Shown here: positions 10,790-20,559 of the stretch, piece after piece | How positions within the stretch are numbered: the first letter of the stretch is position 1 | Layout: every line of letters begins with the position of its first letter | Source of the DNA: Isoetes taiwanensis | Lineage: Eukaryota; Streptophyta; Lycopodiopsida; Isoetales; Isoetaceae | NCBI GenBank assembly: GCA_021234155.1 | Contig: JAJEKV010000055.1 | Coordinates: 1,157,090 to 1,221,089 of the forward strand | DNA: 64,000 nucleotides | Reading direction: 5' to 3' | The notes under the pieces: generated by a model | Databases searched by the model: none | What the model saw: only the letters and a program-made list of their open reading frames with translations | What the model was told of the DNA's origin: nothing | Position numbers and translations under genes: made by a program

Positions 10790-11492
10790 CAGAATTCTTG
10801 TGATCTACTGAGTTAGAAGAGTAAGAGGGTACCAGTTCATCTAGAAGATCCATAGCTAAAGGTAGTTTATAGAATCCCATGGTGCTTTGTTCGAGCATTT
10901 CTTCTTCCAAAAAACTACAGATATTAGTACTCCCTGACTTGTTGTAGAGAGTTGTCTTTTTAACTCCATCAGATATGGTACACTCTCCTTTTGACCATAC
11001 AGGTCTGGCATCAACTGTAGACATCCATCTTCTGCCAAGTAACAAGTCATAGATGTCAGTAGTGCTGTTGCCAAACTCGAAAGCAACCACAAAAAAACTG
11101 GCTTGAACCACAATCCCTTCAGTTTCCACTGGCACACCTGTAACAACACCTAAAGGCATGATTTTAGCATTAGAAAATGATCTTAACACCATTGGTGAAG
11201 GTTTTGTGATCTTCAAACCACATTTTTGCATTATATGCTGAGGCATCACATTCAAAGAAGAACCACCATCTAACAAAACTCTAGGAAGTTGATGAGCACC
11301 AATTTTTGCTGAACATGTAAAGGCACCAGGGTCTTCCTCTTCCTGAGTTAGTACAATTTCAGAAGCAAAAGAAACTGTTTCTACATTACTAGAGTTGATT
11401 ACTTTCTGCCTATAGCTAGGAGCAATCCTCAACAGAGTTAATAAATCCAAAGTCACCTTAGAATTCTTAAGAATATGTTCAAAGTCATCCAA
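10790..11492 (-). CDS. retropepsin-like aspartic protease of gypsy-2
   Basis: The frame open from 11492 down to 10476 carries a retropepsin-like domain at about residues 55-165. The active-site strand reads VLLDGGSSLNVM (D-G-G where many families have D-T/S-G). The flap region follows, and DIYDLLLGRRWM near residue 146-156 matches the I-L-G-x-x-W motif of gypsy proteases. The domain would cleave the Gag-Pol polyprotein. It continues without a stop into the archaeal-type RNase H. Confidence 0.75.
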
Positions 11493-11536
11493 ATCTTTAT
11501 CTTTTCTCTGGAATCTTTCAACAGGAGCAGGAGCTA

Positions 11537-12705
11537 TTACCTGATAAGCTTGATCTTCTTTTTGAAGTTTGCATCCTTCTTGTTCTCAGCCATAGCTCTA
11601 GTTTGTACTGCCATGACTGTTTCCTGGAATGCTTCTTCTTCCAAGAATCTTACAGATGCACTAGTTCCAGCTTTTTTCCCTTGCTCTTGTTTCTCCAAAT
11701 ACTCCTTCACCAAGCATCTATCCTCATAATGGCCAATCTCTTTGCAGAACTTGCACATTGGGCAAACCTTTCCATAATGACCTTTCTTTCCACACTTCAA
11801 GCAAGCCCTGTAATAACAAATGTCACTAGGGTGAGTATTCTTGGTACAATGAATGCAGGGTGGATAAGTTTTTATGCTATTTTTCATCTCCATGAGTTGC
11901 TTAGTTAATTCTGCTATAGTTTCAGCCATCTTGACCATCTCAGCTTTTGATTCATTGGGTTGAGCTTCTTCCTCAACCTTGGCTTTTCTTTTTTCCTTCA
12001 CAGCATACACAGGCTCTTGTTCATAATCAGGATAGAAAGGATCTGAGACATGTGTGTGGCAGGTGTCAGGTAGGAAAGATAGTTCTGCAGATTTAGAAGT
12101 GGCTTTGGCAAAGGCTTTGTGTATAGAGTCAAAACCTTCTTGGTTTTGGATCCTAAGCATTTTCTTGTGAATTCTTGGCCTAGGAACTAGACCTTTGATA
12201 AAAGCAGCTACAAAGAAGAGAGATGGAGTAGGGATATGACTCTTTTGGCACTTTCTAAGGTAGGCACTGAATCTTTCAACATATTGGTTGATGCTCTCGC
12301 CACCTCGAATGCAGAAAGTTTGAAGCTCATTGGCAAGCTCTTGTGGTGCTGACAGCTTTCCAAACCTGCTCAAGAACTGTTCCACGAGACTTTCATAAGT
12401 GTTAGTACCCATAACAGTAGTAACATGTTCACACCATGCTTCAGGTTCGCTAGATTTCATACATTTCACAAACTCAGAGAACTTACAACCTTTTTATTAC
12501 CATAATCTTTGTAGTAGTCTTCAAATGTCTTCAAGAATTGATTGGCATTCATGCTGGGCTCAAAAATAGGAGGAGTAATTGGCAGGTTCAGTTCAAAAAT
12601 AGGAGGCAGAGTCAAATTAGGAGGCATATTGCTTGAACTGGGCATTCCAATGGGATCAGTAGGTTCTGGAGCTTCAGTCTGCTCACTTCTCCTACTTGGA
12701 GGCAT
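11537..12705 (-). pseudogene. Gag of gypsy-2 with three zinc knuckles, one frameshift
   Basis: The start is ATG at 12705 (MPPSRRSEQTEAPEPTD), a Pro-rich N-terminus. A frameshift near 12490 leads into a 310-aa frame. The capsid-like part includes FLSRFGKLSAPQELANELQ, GESINQYVERFSAYLRKC and AAFIKGLVPR, typical of gypsy Gag (the Retrotrans_gag pattern). Three CCHC knuckles follow: CIHCTKNTHPSDIC, CLKCGKKGHYGKVC and CKFCKEIGHYEDRC. Three in a row is more than the usual one or two. The protein would form the particle and bind element RNA. Confidence 0.85.
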
Positions 12706-12749
12706 GTTTTTCTCTATTTCCAGGTGAGTTCTTGGTTTCCAGGAGGGAT

Positions 12750-12768
12750 AATCTCGGTAGGACCTCCA
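12750..12768 (-). other. primer-binding site of gypsy-2, tRNA-Gln type
   Basis: In element sense the 19 bases TGGAGGTCCTACCGAGATT lie three bases after the CA that ends the 5' LTR. From memory of plant tRNA sequences, they complement the 3' end of nuclear tRNA-Gln (ending TAGGACCT plus CCA). The TGG start and position are those of a primer site. A tRNAscan-based comparison would confirm the isotype. Confidence 0.75.
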
Positions 12769-12771
12769 AAA

Positions 12772-15362
12772 TGTTGGAGATTATCCTGGGTGGTCTCCAA
12801 CTAGGGCCTTACAAAGGTGTTTTGATGGTCAGGACCTCCAGATCACTTGAGGTGATCAATCTGCACTGCAAAACATCTCTGTCTTTGCAAGGAAAAATCA
12901 AATCCACTAGAGTCCCTAAGGCAAAAGAAACTAGCAGCACTTAAACATTCACCAAACCATGCATCTATTTCAAAAGCACCTGAAATCTATACCAAAGTAT
13001 GCCAGCCAACTCCAGGAAACTGTTGTGCAAAGTCTACAAGCAAAGTGTTTACAGACTTCTCACAAATCAACTTCCTGACTGGGTCAATTTTTGGTCAATG
13101 GCCTGGACAGTGAGCTCGATTTTGCCAAATGCTAAACAATGATCTTCTGTGGTAGAAACAAATTCCCACACCTAGGTATGCTCCTGTAGGTCACGTGCAT
13201 ATGCTCACTTGGTTCAAACAAAGCCTAAATTCTTGCTGTAACATGCATTGCCAGAGTTTCAATGGCAATGCCTGTAACAGTCCTTGCACTCTAATTGTCA
13301 ATTCCCTTTCTTTTGTTTTCTCTGCTCTCAATGTTTACTACTGATGCCTCTGATGGTTGCTTGGATACTAGAGATTTTTAGTCTTTCTCAAAGGACATAT
13401 GTTCTGCAGGACGTTTCAATTTTTTTTTTTCTTTTTCTAACAATGACTTAAACAAGCACTAGTTGTATTCTGCTCAATTCCTTTATGCTCAAGTGTAAAT
13501 AACAATGCATAACAAAATGAGTTCAATCATACTCTCACACACTCTTTTCCCAAATTCCGATTTTCATTAAGTCAAAACAGCAAATTCACAACACAGGGTA
13601 TTCAAGAATGTCCGACTGGATCATCCAAGGACAACTCAATCAAAATAAACTTCAAGTATCAAAAAATTCAAGGATATTTCATCACATATGCCTCAGATTT
13701 TGATTTCCGAAGCAGGAGGATCTTCTGCAAGCTCTGTAGACGTCACGACTTCACGTTCCTGGTCTTCAAATCCGCTTATGGCCCTCCAAAAATTTCAGTA
13801 GAACAAACCTCCTTTTAAAATCCCCTGTCTCCGGCCAGATCTTGGCAAATTCGCAATCAATGCCACGGTTTTGGTTTAATTGAGCTATTCTTTCGGTGAG
13901 GTAGGACAAAACCGGCCAACAGATGCAATGATTACTCCGTTTGGCTCAACAGAATGAAGGTTTCTTGGCAAATTCAAATTTTAGGGTTCAATATGATATA
14001 TCCCACAGGCCGAGATCAAAAAATGGGCCAAGGTATAAATAGAGGATTATTTTCCTCTCTCTTGATTACGTGGTCTCCTCCCACGCCAAGCTCGGCTCGT
14101 GTTTCGACTTGGCATGCCAGGGGGGACGCCACTTGGCAGAGGATGAGAGGGTAGATAGATGGGGGGTAGAATAGGAAAATTTTTGTATTTTTTTTTGCAT
14201 GGGGCACGGTTCCCAAGAAATGAAATTTGAAGGTCTATATAGGGTCTTTTTTGGAGATTTTTTGTGCCAGGTGGCATATTTTCATGGGAGCTTCAAGATG
14301 GCAAGGCCAAATTTTGGAAAAGTAATATTTTGAAAAGTCAATGGTGATGTGTGTTGGTCAAACAAGGCTTTTTGCCTGGATGGAATTTCAAGATTTCAAG
14401 TGCCCCTTGATATTTTGATGATGAGGTGGCAATAGGTGAAAATGTAGTGGAGAGGTGGAAAAATAGGTCAACTAGGGTGAACAAGGCTAGTAGGTTCACT
14501 TCCCAAGGTAATTTGATCATTAGGTTGACCAATTTTGAGTTTGGTCAAAACTTGCCTAGTCATCACTTGATGATGTGGAGTGATGTGATGATGTGGAAAT
14601 TTGGTGCTTAGGTGGCAACATGATGAATGAGACATGAAGGTGGCAAATGATGAGTGGACCAAAGTAGCTTTGGAGGTGATGACATGTATATCTAGTCATC
14701 ATGCCATGTCACTTGGAGATGGTGACTGGGCATTTTTGTGTTTTTTTGTGTTTTTTTGTGCTTAGCACATATGTTTTTTTTTTGCTTTAGCTACTTGGTA
14801 TGAAGTGTGTGATAATGGAATGGCAAGGCATGAGATGAAAATGATGATATAGAGCTTGATGCTAGGCAACTTTTAGGTTTGACAACTTCCTTGGAAAATG
14901 TGCCCTAGGTAATGGTAGGTCAACTATGAGACAAATGGTTACATATGAAATACATGATGGTATAGGATGTGAAAAAGCAATGAAGGTGGAAAAATAGGAT
15001 AAGGGATGATGGTATGATGGAACAAAGGGTAAATAGGAAAAATAGGATAAGGGATGATGGTATGATGGAACAAAGGGCAAATAGAGAATCATCACAACAT
15101 GAGAAAGATAAATACCATATCATAGCTTGCCATCTTCACAGGGGTCTTCCAAACCTCACAAGTGCCTTCAGAGCTAGAGAATGCATTCAATCCTTGGAGC
15201 TTGAGTTGTGAATTTGTGTCTTGACTTAAAGTCATCCTTTGGGTTCTTCATCAGCATCTTTGGTCTTCAAGTGTCTTGGTCTCAGTATTCTTGGTCTTCA
15301 AATCCTTGCCTGTGATATTGTTCAAGAGCCTTGTATATGTTGCCTGCTATAGCCAGGCAACA
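12772..15362 (-). repeat. 5' LTR of gypsy-2 (2591 bp)
   Basis: The inner end is set by the primer-binding site and the outer end by similarity to the left LTR. In element sense it starts TGTTGCCTGGC and ends CTCCAACA, so the ends are TGTTG/CAACA inverted repeats. Open frames inside it (for example near 13954, 14016 and 14862) are low-complexity or strand shadows and are duplicated in the other LTR. A T-rich run at 13419-13435 and TTTTTTTGTG repeats near 14738-14760 are present. Only its outer 539 bp has a partner in the window. Confidence 0.75.
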
Positions 15363-17053
15363 GTTGCCCATGCCCGAAAATATTTCTATGCGCTGTCAGG
15401 CTTGTGCAGAAATGCCACAAGTGCATGACTTGGTGAGATGGCCAATAGCATTGGTTCTAGTAGACAGTATTCCAGTTTCAAGTCTAGTTTCGGCCGTGAA
15501 GGAAACAGAGGTCGAGAAGGAAGCTTATGCCATCAGGCCGGAGGCTGGAATAACAAAGAAAAGACAGTACCACATGGTGAACAGGAGGGCGAGACCACGC
15601 TCCACCCCAAACAAATGTGAAAGGAAAACCACACCTGAAGCTATCTTGCAGTTCAGGTCCTCGCTGTGCTGCTTGAAGAGATATTGTGCTAATTTCACAG
15701 TTAAAGAGGTTTCCTCCATGAGGACATTTTACTGGAACATGAAAAGCTCAGAACGTACAACTTTTGCGTACAACATGCTAGATCTTTGTTCAGAGAATGG
15801 AAGTGTGACAAAGCCAATGCTGAACAACAAGCAAGTCTGTGTGAAGGCATGGCATAGTGCTTACGGTATACCAGTTTCTACATTTTACAAATGGAGGAAG
15901 CTATTTTTGAGCGGCCACAGGATTGCGGAGCACGGAAACTCCGGGTCCATGAAGCCAAGATCTCATACACTGGCCGGAAGTGTCGTGCTATCTATGTACA
16001 TAGATGAAAATGCTGAAACTATGCCACATCGCTCAAAGGTTACGAGTGGGGGCACTAGAGAAAATGTGAAGAGATTACCTTCCATCTTGACTAAAAAGGA
16101 CATACATCAAGAGGTAGATATTACCGTCCACGAGATGACAGGAATACATGTTTCTCCGTCGTCCTTCTTGTCAACGTGGAAGGAGAACCACTCGGAGGTA
16201 GCAATCACTAAAAGGATAGCATTTTCTAAGTGTAATACCTGTATTGTGATAAAGGAGAAGCTTTCCAAGACTAGAGATCCAAGAGAAAGAAGAGAGCTTG
16301 CCGTGGAAAGGAAATCTCACATGACAGCCCAACTTTCCTGCAGGAGTCTCTACTGGTCATGGAGAGCTTTGTCTCATCGATCTCCTGAACATGCCTTAAC
16401 CATTATACATGATAAAATGGATCAGAATAAGACGATGGTTCCTCGTCTGGAGAAGCTAGCAAAGTCTATATGGAGGGGTGAACGGTTGAAGGTGAGTCTT
16501 ACTGGTGCTCTCATGCACGGGCATGGTGTAGGTGCCTTGGGCCACTTCTCGCTGGACCTCTGGCCTGATGATTCGAATTTTCATGTGGGATCTTTTAAAT
16601 CATACCTTGAAGACACTAGAGAATCAATCTGAGGACAACTGGGGACATTTGAGAAATACAGATCATCCTGGAAGTTGCTGGGGTGGAGCAATTTTGAACA
16701 CGGATGCCCTTAGGACAAAAATGGTGAATAGCACTAGAAATGATTTTATGCCTCCTATCAAGGGCCCTATGATACCGAAGAAGTTGCCTAGGAGGCTTTC
16801 TAGACAATTGCTCAGGTCAAAACAAGAACATGTATCTTTTCTCTTACTTGTCATACTTGGTCTGGTTAGGTGTCTTCGATCAGGTGCAGCTGGGATTCAT
16901 GATGGTTGGACACACCCACGATGACATAGATGCCCTCTTTGGAAACTACTCTACTCTATTGAGAAGATCAGATGCATTGACTATTCCAGAGCTTATGCAA
17001 CTCTTCAGGCAGTGTAGTTCAAAGTCTCCTTCACCCTACCTTGTGTCAGAGGT

Positions 17054-18132
17054 TGTTAGTTGTGAGTTCTTGGCATGCACCCTGCAGCAGCAGTCTATGA
17101 CTGCTGGATGCTACAGAGCTGCCATGCTCATGATCACAAAACAAGAACAAGACAAAGAAAAATGTACAAAGAATGAAGGGAACGTGGCCAAGTGAGGCTC
17201 TCCAAATATGAGATCAAACCTGAGTACATCTGAAGAGGCTCCGGTCTAATATAGTGTAGACCGCAAATCTGAGCCCTACATCTAACTAAATCTAAGCCAT
17301 ACACTTAAATTAACCTAAGCATGCCAAGTGTCAGTCTGCCACCACTGACACCTAACATGTGCATACACAATGTTAACCACTAGGTGGTTAACACTGCCTC
17401 CCCCTAAAAGTTTTTTAGCACAAAAATATGTACAGACTTTTATAAGACAAGTCCGACACTTACAACATGGTGCCAAAAAATTTAGGGGCGAAAATGATGG
17501 TAATTGTAATGGTTGGTTTTGTCGCCGAAAGATCTTCATGAATGCGTCGATGACGAATAGGATCCGAAGAAATGTCGATGCAGAACATGGATCAGAGGAA
17601 TTGGGGTCAGAAAAAAACATAGCGACTATTCCCTTATATCATGGGTAAGTCAATTTTAATGCACAAGGCCCAAAATTCCATTTAAAAATATTTAGGGGGG
17701 TGGGGCGGGGGTCTTCAAAATTTAAGCATCAAATCATGTCCCCCGTGATAGGCCAAATAAAGCATACAATGTGACTTTAGCGTGAGCAAGCATAAGGAGT
17801 TGTGAGTTCTTGGCATGCACCCTGCAGCAGCAGTCTATGACTGCTGGATGCTACAGAGCTGCCATGCTCATGATCACAAAACAAGAACAAGACAAAGAAA
17901 AATGTACAAAGAATGAAGGGAACGTGGCCAAGTGAGGCTCTCCAAATATGAGATCAAACCTGAGTACATCTGAAGAGGCTCCGGTCTAATATAGTGTAGA
18001 CCGCAAATCTGAGCCCTACATCTAACTAAATCTAAGCCATACACTTAAATTAACCTAAGCATGCCAAGTGTCAGTCTGCCACCACTGACACCTAAATGTG
18101 CATGCACAATGTTAACCACTAGGTGGTTAACA
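17054..18132 (+). mobile_element. TRIM-like insertion with two ~340-bp terminal direct repeats
   Basis: A repeat at 17054-17393 recurs at 17798-18132 with few differences. Both end GTGGTTAACA. The host string GAGGT(T) occurs on both sides (17049-17054 and 18133-18138), and the interrupted DUF7869-like frame (…YLVSEV / EVPNWKEF) resumes exactly after it. Small size, long direct terminal repeats, TG...CA ends and a 5-bp duplication fit a terminal-repeat retrotransposon in miniature. The first six or so bases of the second repeat do not match TGTTAG, and no clear primer site follows the first repeat, so the class is not proven. Confidence 0.6.
17394..17797 (+). other. internal region of the TRIM-like insertion
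   Basis: About 400 bases lie between the two terminal repeats. It contains a short open frame with no recognisable product and a G-rich run (GGGGGGTGGGGCGGGGG) near 17694-17711. Confidence 0.45.
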
Positions 18133-19303
18133 GAGGTTCCCAACTGGAAAGAATTCGTGAAAGGTTTTATCCCTGATAAGAAGGACCGTTTATGTGGTCA
18201 TTTGGAACCTCTACTCTTCAACTTCTGCATGAAGGATGGATGGCCACTAATGTTCTACAAGATGAGGCCAGGGCATAGGGAGTGGCTACCTGAAAAGGGA
18301 ATCAAAATGTGGAAGGAGGATGCTCAAGGTTTACCTATGATTCCGAGAGGGTCACCTAAGGTCGTGCAGCCATATGAGAGCTTGAAAGATATAGGTGTTT
18401 TGAGAGCTTCAATTGCCAAGTACATGATGCAATCGGGCAGCTATTTCTAGAGCCGGGCGATAACTCATGGTCTAACACATATATGAATGAAGTTATTGAC
18501 TACCGGGTCCACCTTGTTGCGAAAAGCTTGGGGACGCTCAACCCCAGTAGAGTTTGCCATTCAGCCGGCCCAAAGACGAGACAAATTGCATTGGAAGAAC
18601 CCGATAACGTGTTGGTGGATGAACACATTGGTGCATCTCATTATGTCGGGCCTTTCTCGTAGACCCAAGAACCCCGCTTTGAAATATTAGACCCCTACCA
18701 AGATGTCAAGAAAGGAATGCTCTTGCCGACAGGCCACATGATAACTGCCCGACGTGGATGGCCTTTGCCGAAGAGGACCCAATAGAGGACCCTAATCTCC
18801 CTCACTATGAAGAGGTGTTTGTCTCTTGGTTTGAGCCTGTTGCGAGAAAGGGTACCTCATATGCAATGCAGTATAGGGATTGCTGGAGCAAGAATTGGAG
18901 ACCCAATCCTAATGACCCGCCACGCTATCAACATTTGAAAACAATAGACTATGGTTGGGCCGTAGAGACCGTGCCGTTATCGATGGTGATCCCCCTGTGA
19001 GTGTGGGGGGCTCAGTTGCAAGAATTAGTGGCTAAAGAAGCTAACGATGATGATGAGAACTCTTGAGGTATGCAATGCTCTTTTACATAATTACTATATC
19101 ATATATAACATGCAAGTTACAATAGACTAGTTATTATTCATTACGCCTCTGCATTTTCATCTCAACACAAGAGCTCTTACATTATACAATGCTAAACAAT
19201 GATTCATTCATCATCAACAACACCGTAGTGATCCCCGATATCTCATAGCTATTAGAAGCCAAATCGATGGATCATAACACAAATTGGTCGAGGGCAACGA
19301 ATC

Positions 19304-19438
19304 TCAAATACCAAAAGCTTTTCTTCTTCGGTAGGGATCAAGAAGAAGACCCCTGTCTAGGCAACCGACAAGATCAGAGTGGCTCATTGAGCACTTGATC
19401 GCCTCGATGTGGTGAACTGATGAAGGCAAAAAATCCAT
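19304..19438 (-). pseudogene. frameshifted tandem copy of a small unknown gene
   Basis: ATG at 19438, stop at 19304, 44 residues. It aligns with residues 1-45 of the protein at 20150-19908: HHIEAIKCSMSHSDLVGCLD against EHIRSFKCYLSYNDLNECAR, then LLLDP against INLDP. After the premature stop, similarity continues in another frame down to about 19200 (CVMIHRF, then VVDDE), so this is a frameshifted duplicate. A TATA-like box (CTATAAAAGC in minus sense) lies at 19472-19483, as in the intact copy. Confidence 0.5.
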
Positions 19439-19907
19439 GGGAGATGAATGAACTTCAGCCCCGAAGTGAGAAGCTTTTATAGTGAAGTAGAATTATTGGG
19501 GTGAATTATTGGGGTTTAACTTTAGCCCATTATAATAATGGCGCTGTATAAGACCGCTGTATACATACAAGTATAATACATCTTTCGTATGGATATGTCT
19601 ATGCTTTTAAAACATGTTTTGTGGATTAATAATATGGTAGAAGTTTTTGTGCTTGATTAATTCAGGTGTGATTGAAAGTAGGGACTGCTTGCAGATATAC
19701 TGGAAGTCGAAGAGCACACCCTTACACTACACTCAGGTAAGAAACATCAAACAATATTCATTGTGCTATTACATCCTTACATAGCTTATAGGTGCTCATA
19801 CCATTATTATATCATAAACAAATACAGTAGTCATCACTGATAACATTGATTGTGATACATAGTTCATAGGTATTCATGTCATTATTATATCCTTAGCAGA
19901 TACAGAT

Positions 19908-20150
19908 TCAATCATCATCAACACCAAAGCTCGTGATGCCATTCAGCTCATAGATCTCCTGATCAAGAAGCCAGTAAATGTGGACCACAACACGAGTGAG
20001 CTTCTTGCAAGCACTAGCAGGACCATCAGCTTTAGATTGAAGCCATGGATCAAGATTAATACCATTTCTAGCGCATTCGTTCAGATCGTTGTAGCTCAAG
20101 TAGCACTTGAAAGATCGGATGTGCTCTGGACGAGGCATCGAGGAAGCCAT
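19908..20150 (-). CDS. small unknown protein (80 aa), intact member of a tandem pair
   Basis: The ATG is at 20150 and the TGA ends at 19908. A TATA-like element (CTATAAAAATAGC) lies at 20182-20194, about 32 bases upstream of the ATG. The protein is acidic, has two Cys, Trp and Tyr in conserved spots (FKCYLSYNDLNEC), and ends GVDDD. No signal peptide or membrane segment is seen. I do not recognise the family. Conserved promoter and 3' flanking sequence in the second copy, and similarity between the two proteins despite DNA divergence, argue for a real gene, perhaps carried by an element. Confidence 0.45.
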   Translation of the reverse strand: MASSMPRPEHIRSFKCYLSYNDLNECARNGINLDPWLQSKADGPASACKKLTRVVVHIYWLLDQEIYELNGITSFGVDDD

Positions 20151-20181
20151 GGATGATGAATGACCTCTACCCCCGAGTCGA

Positions 20182-20194
20182 GCTATTTTTATAG
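20182..20194 (-). promoter_or_regulatory. TATA-like box of the small tandem gene
   Basis: Minus-strand CTATAAAAATAGC stands about 32 bases before the ATG and is repeated at the same relative place (19472-19483) before the second copy, although the surrounding DNA has diverged. Confidence 0.45.
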
Positions 20195-20559
20195 TGAAGT
20201 AAAATTATTGATGTGAATTATTGGTGTAGAATGTAGGGCCATTATTGGGCTTCTACAAGTATCATGTACACGTACAAGTATACACATAATTTGTATGTAT
20301 ATGTGTATGTTAATTACCTCTTGGTTCTTGGGCTCGAGAATTAGGTAAAAGTATTTGTGCTTGAGCAAATTAGGTGTGCTTAAAATTCTCAAAATTGCGT
20401 TATTTTCTCCAATTAATGAAATCCTGCTTAAAACAGGTGGATTGATGATTACTGCAAAGAGCTTAAACAACAACTTAGGCTGGTACTTGATCCCATTCTT
20501 TGATTGCAAGTATTCAAATACTGTAGGGCTTTTTTAAAGGGAAAGAAGGCACAATACAT

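Larger units (their letters stand above)
6187..15362 (-). mobile_element. Ty3/gypsy retrotransposon on the minus strand with long LTRs (gypsy-2)
   Basis: A 539-bp segment (6187-6725) is repeated in the same orientation, apparently identically, at 14824-15362. Between the two lie gag, protease, RNase H, RT and integrase on the minus strand. A primer-binding site at 12750-12768 fixes the inner end of the 5' LTR, so that LTR is 12772-15362 (2591 bp, TGTTG...CAACA in element sense). The left LTR is cut at 6187 by gypsy-1. The domain set, with an additional archaeal-type RNase H, points to the non-chromodomain Tat-like side of plant gypsy elements (inference). Near-identical LTRs suggest a recent insertion, yet pol carries several frame breaks. 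Confidence 0.85.
15363..19060 (+). pseudogene. DUF7869-like, transposon-associated gene, truncated and broken
   Basis: The reading frame enters from the gypsy-2 LTR at 15363, so the N-terminus is lost. To 16632 it encodes a 420-aa part with CQACAEMP, WHSAYGIPVSTFYKWR, and DKMDQNKTMVPRLEKL near 16415-16460 (the D-x-M-D-Q-x-K-T motif of this family). After frameshifts, LDNCSGQNKNMYLF and FMMVGHTHDDIDALFG (16800-16950) form the hallmark D and H-T-H-x-D-x-D core. The frame is then split by the insertion at 17054-18132, resumes as EVPNWKEFVKGF, and ends in shifted frames (LEPGDNSWSN; EEVFVSWFEP; CWSKNWRPNPNDPP). Such proteins are common in TE-rich genomes and have an RNase H-like look, but their biochemical role is unknown. 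Confidence 0.65.
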
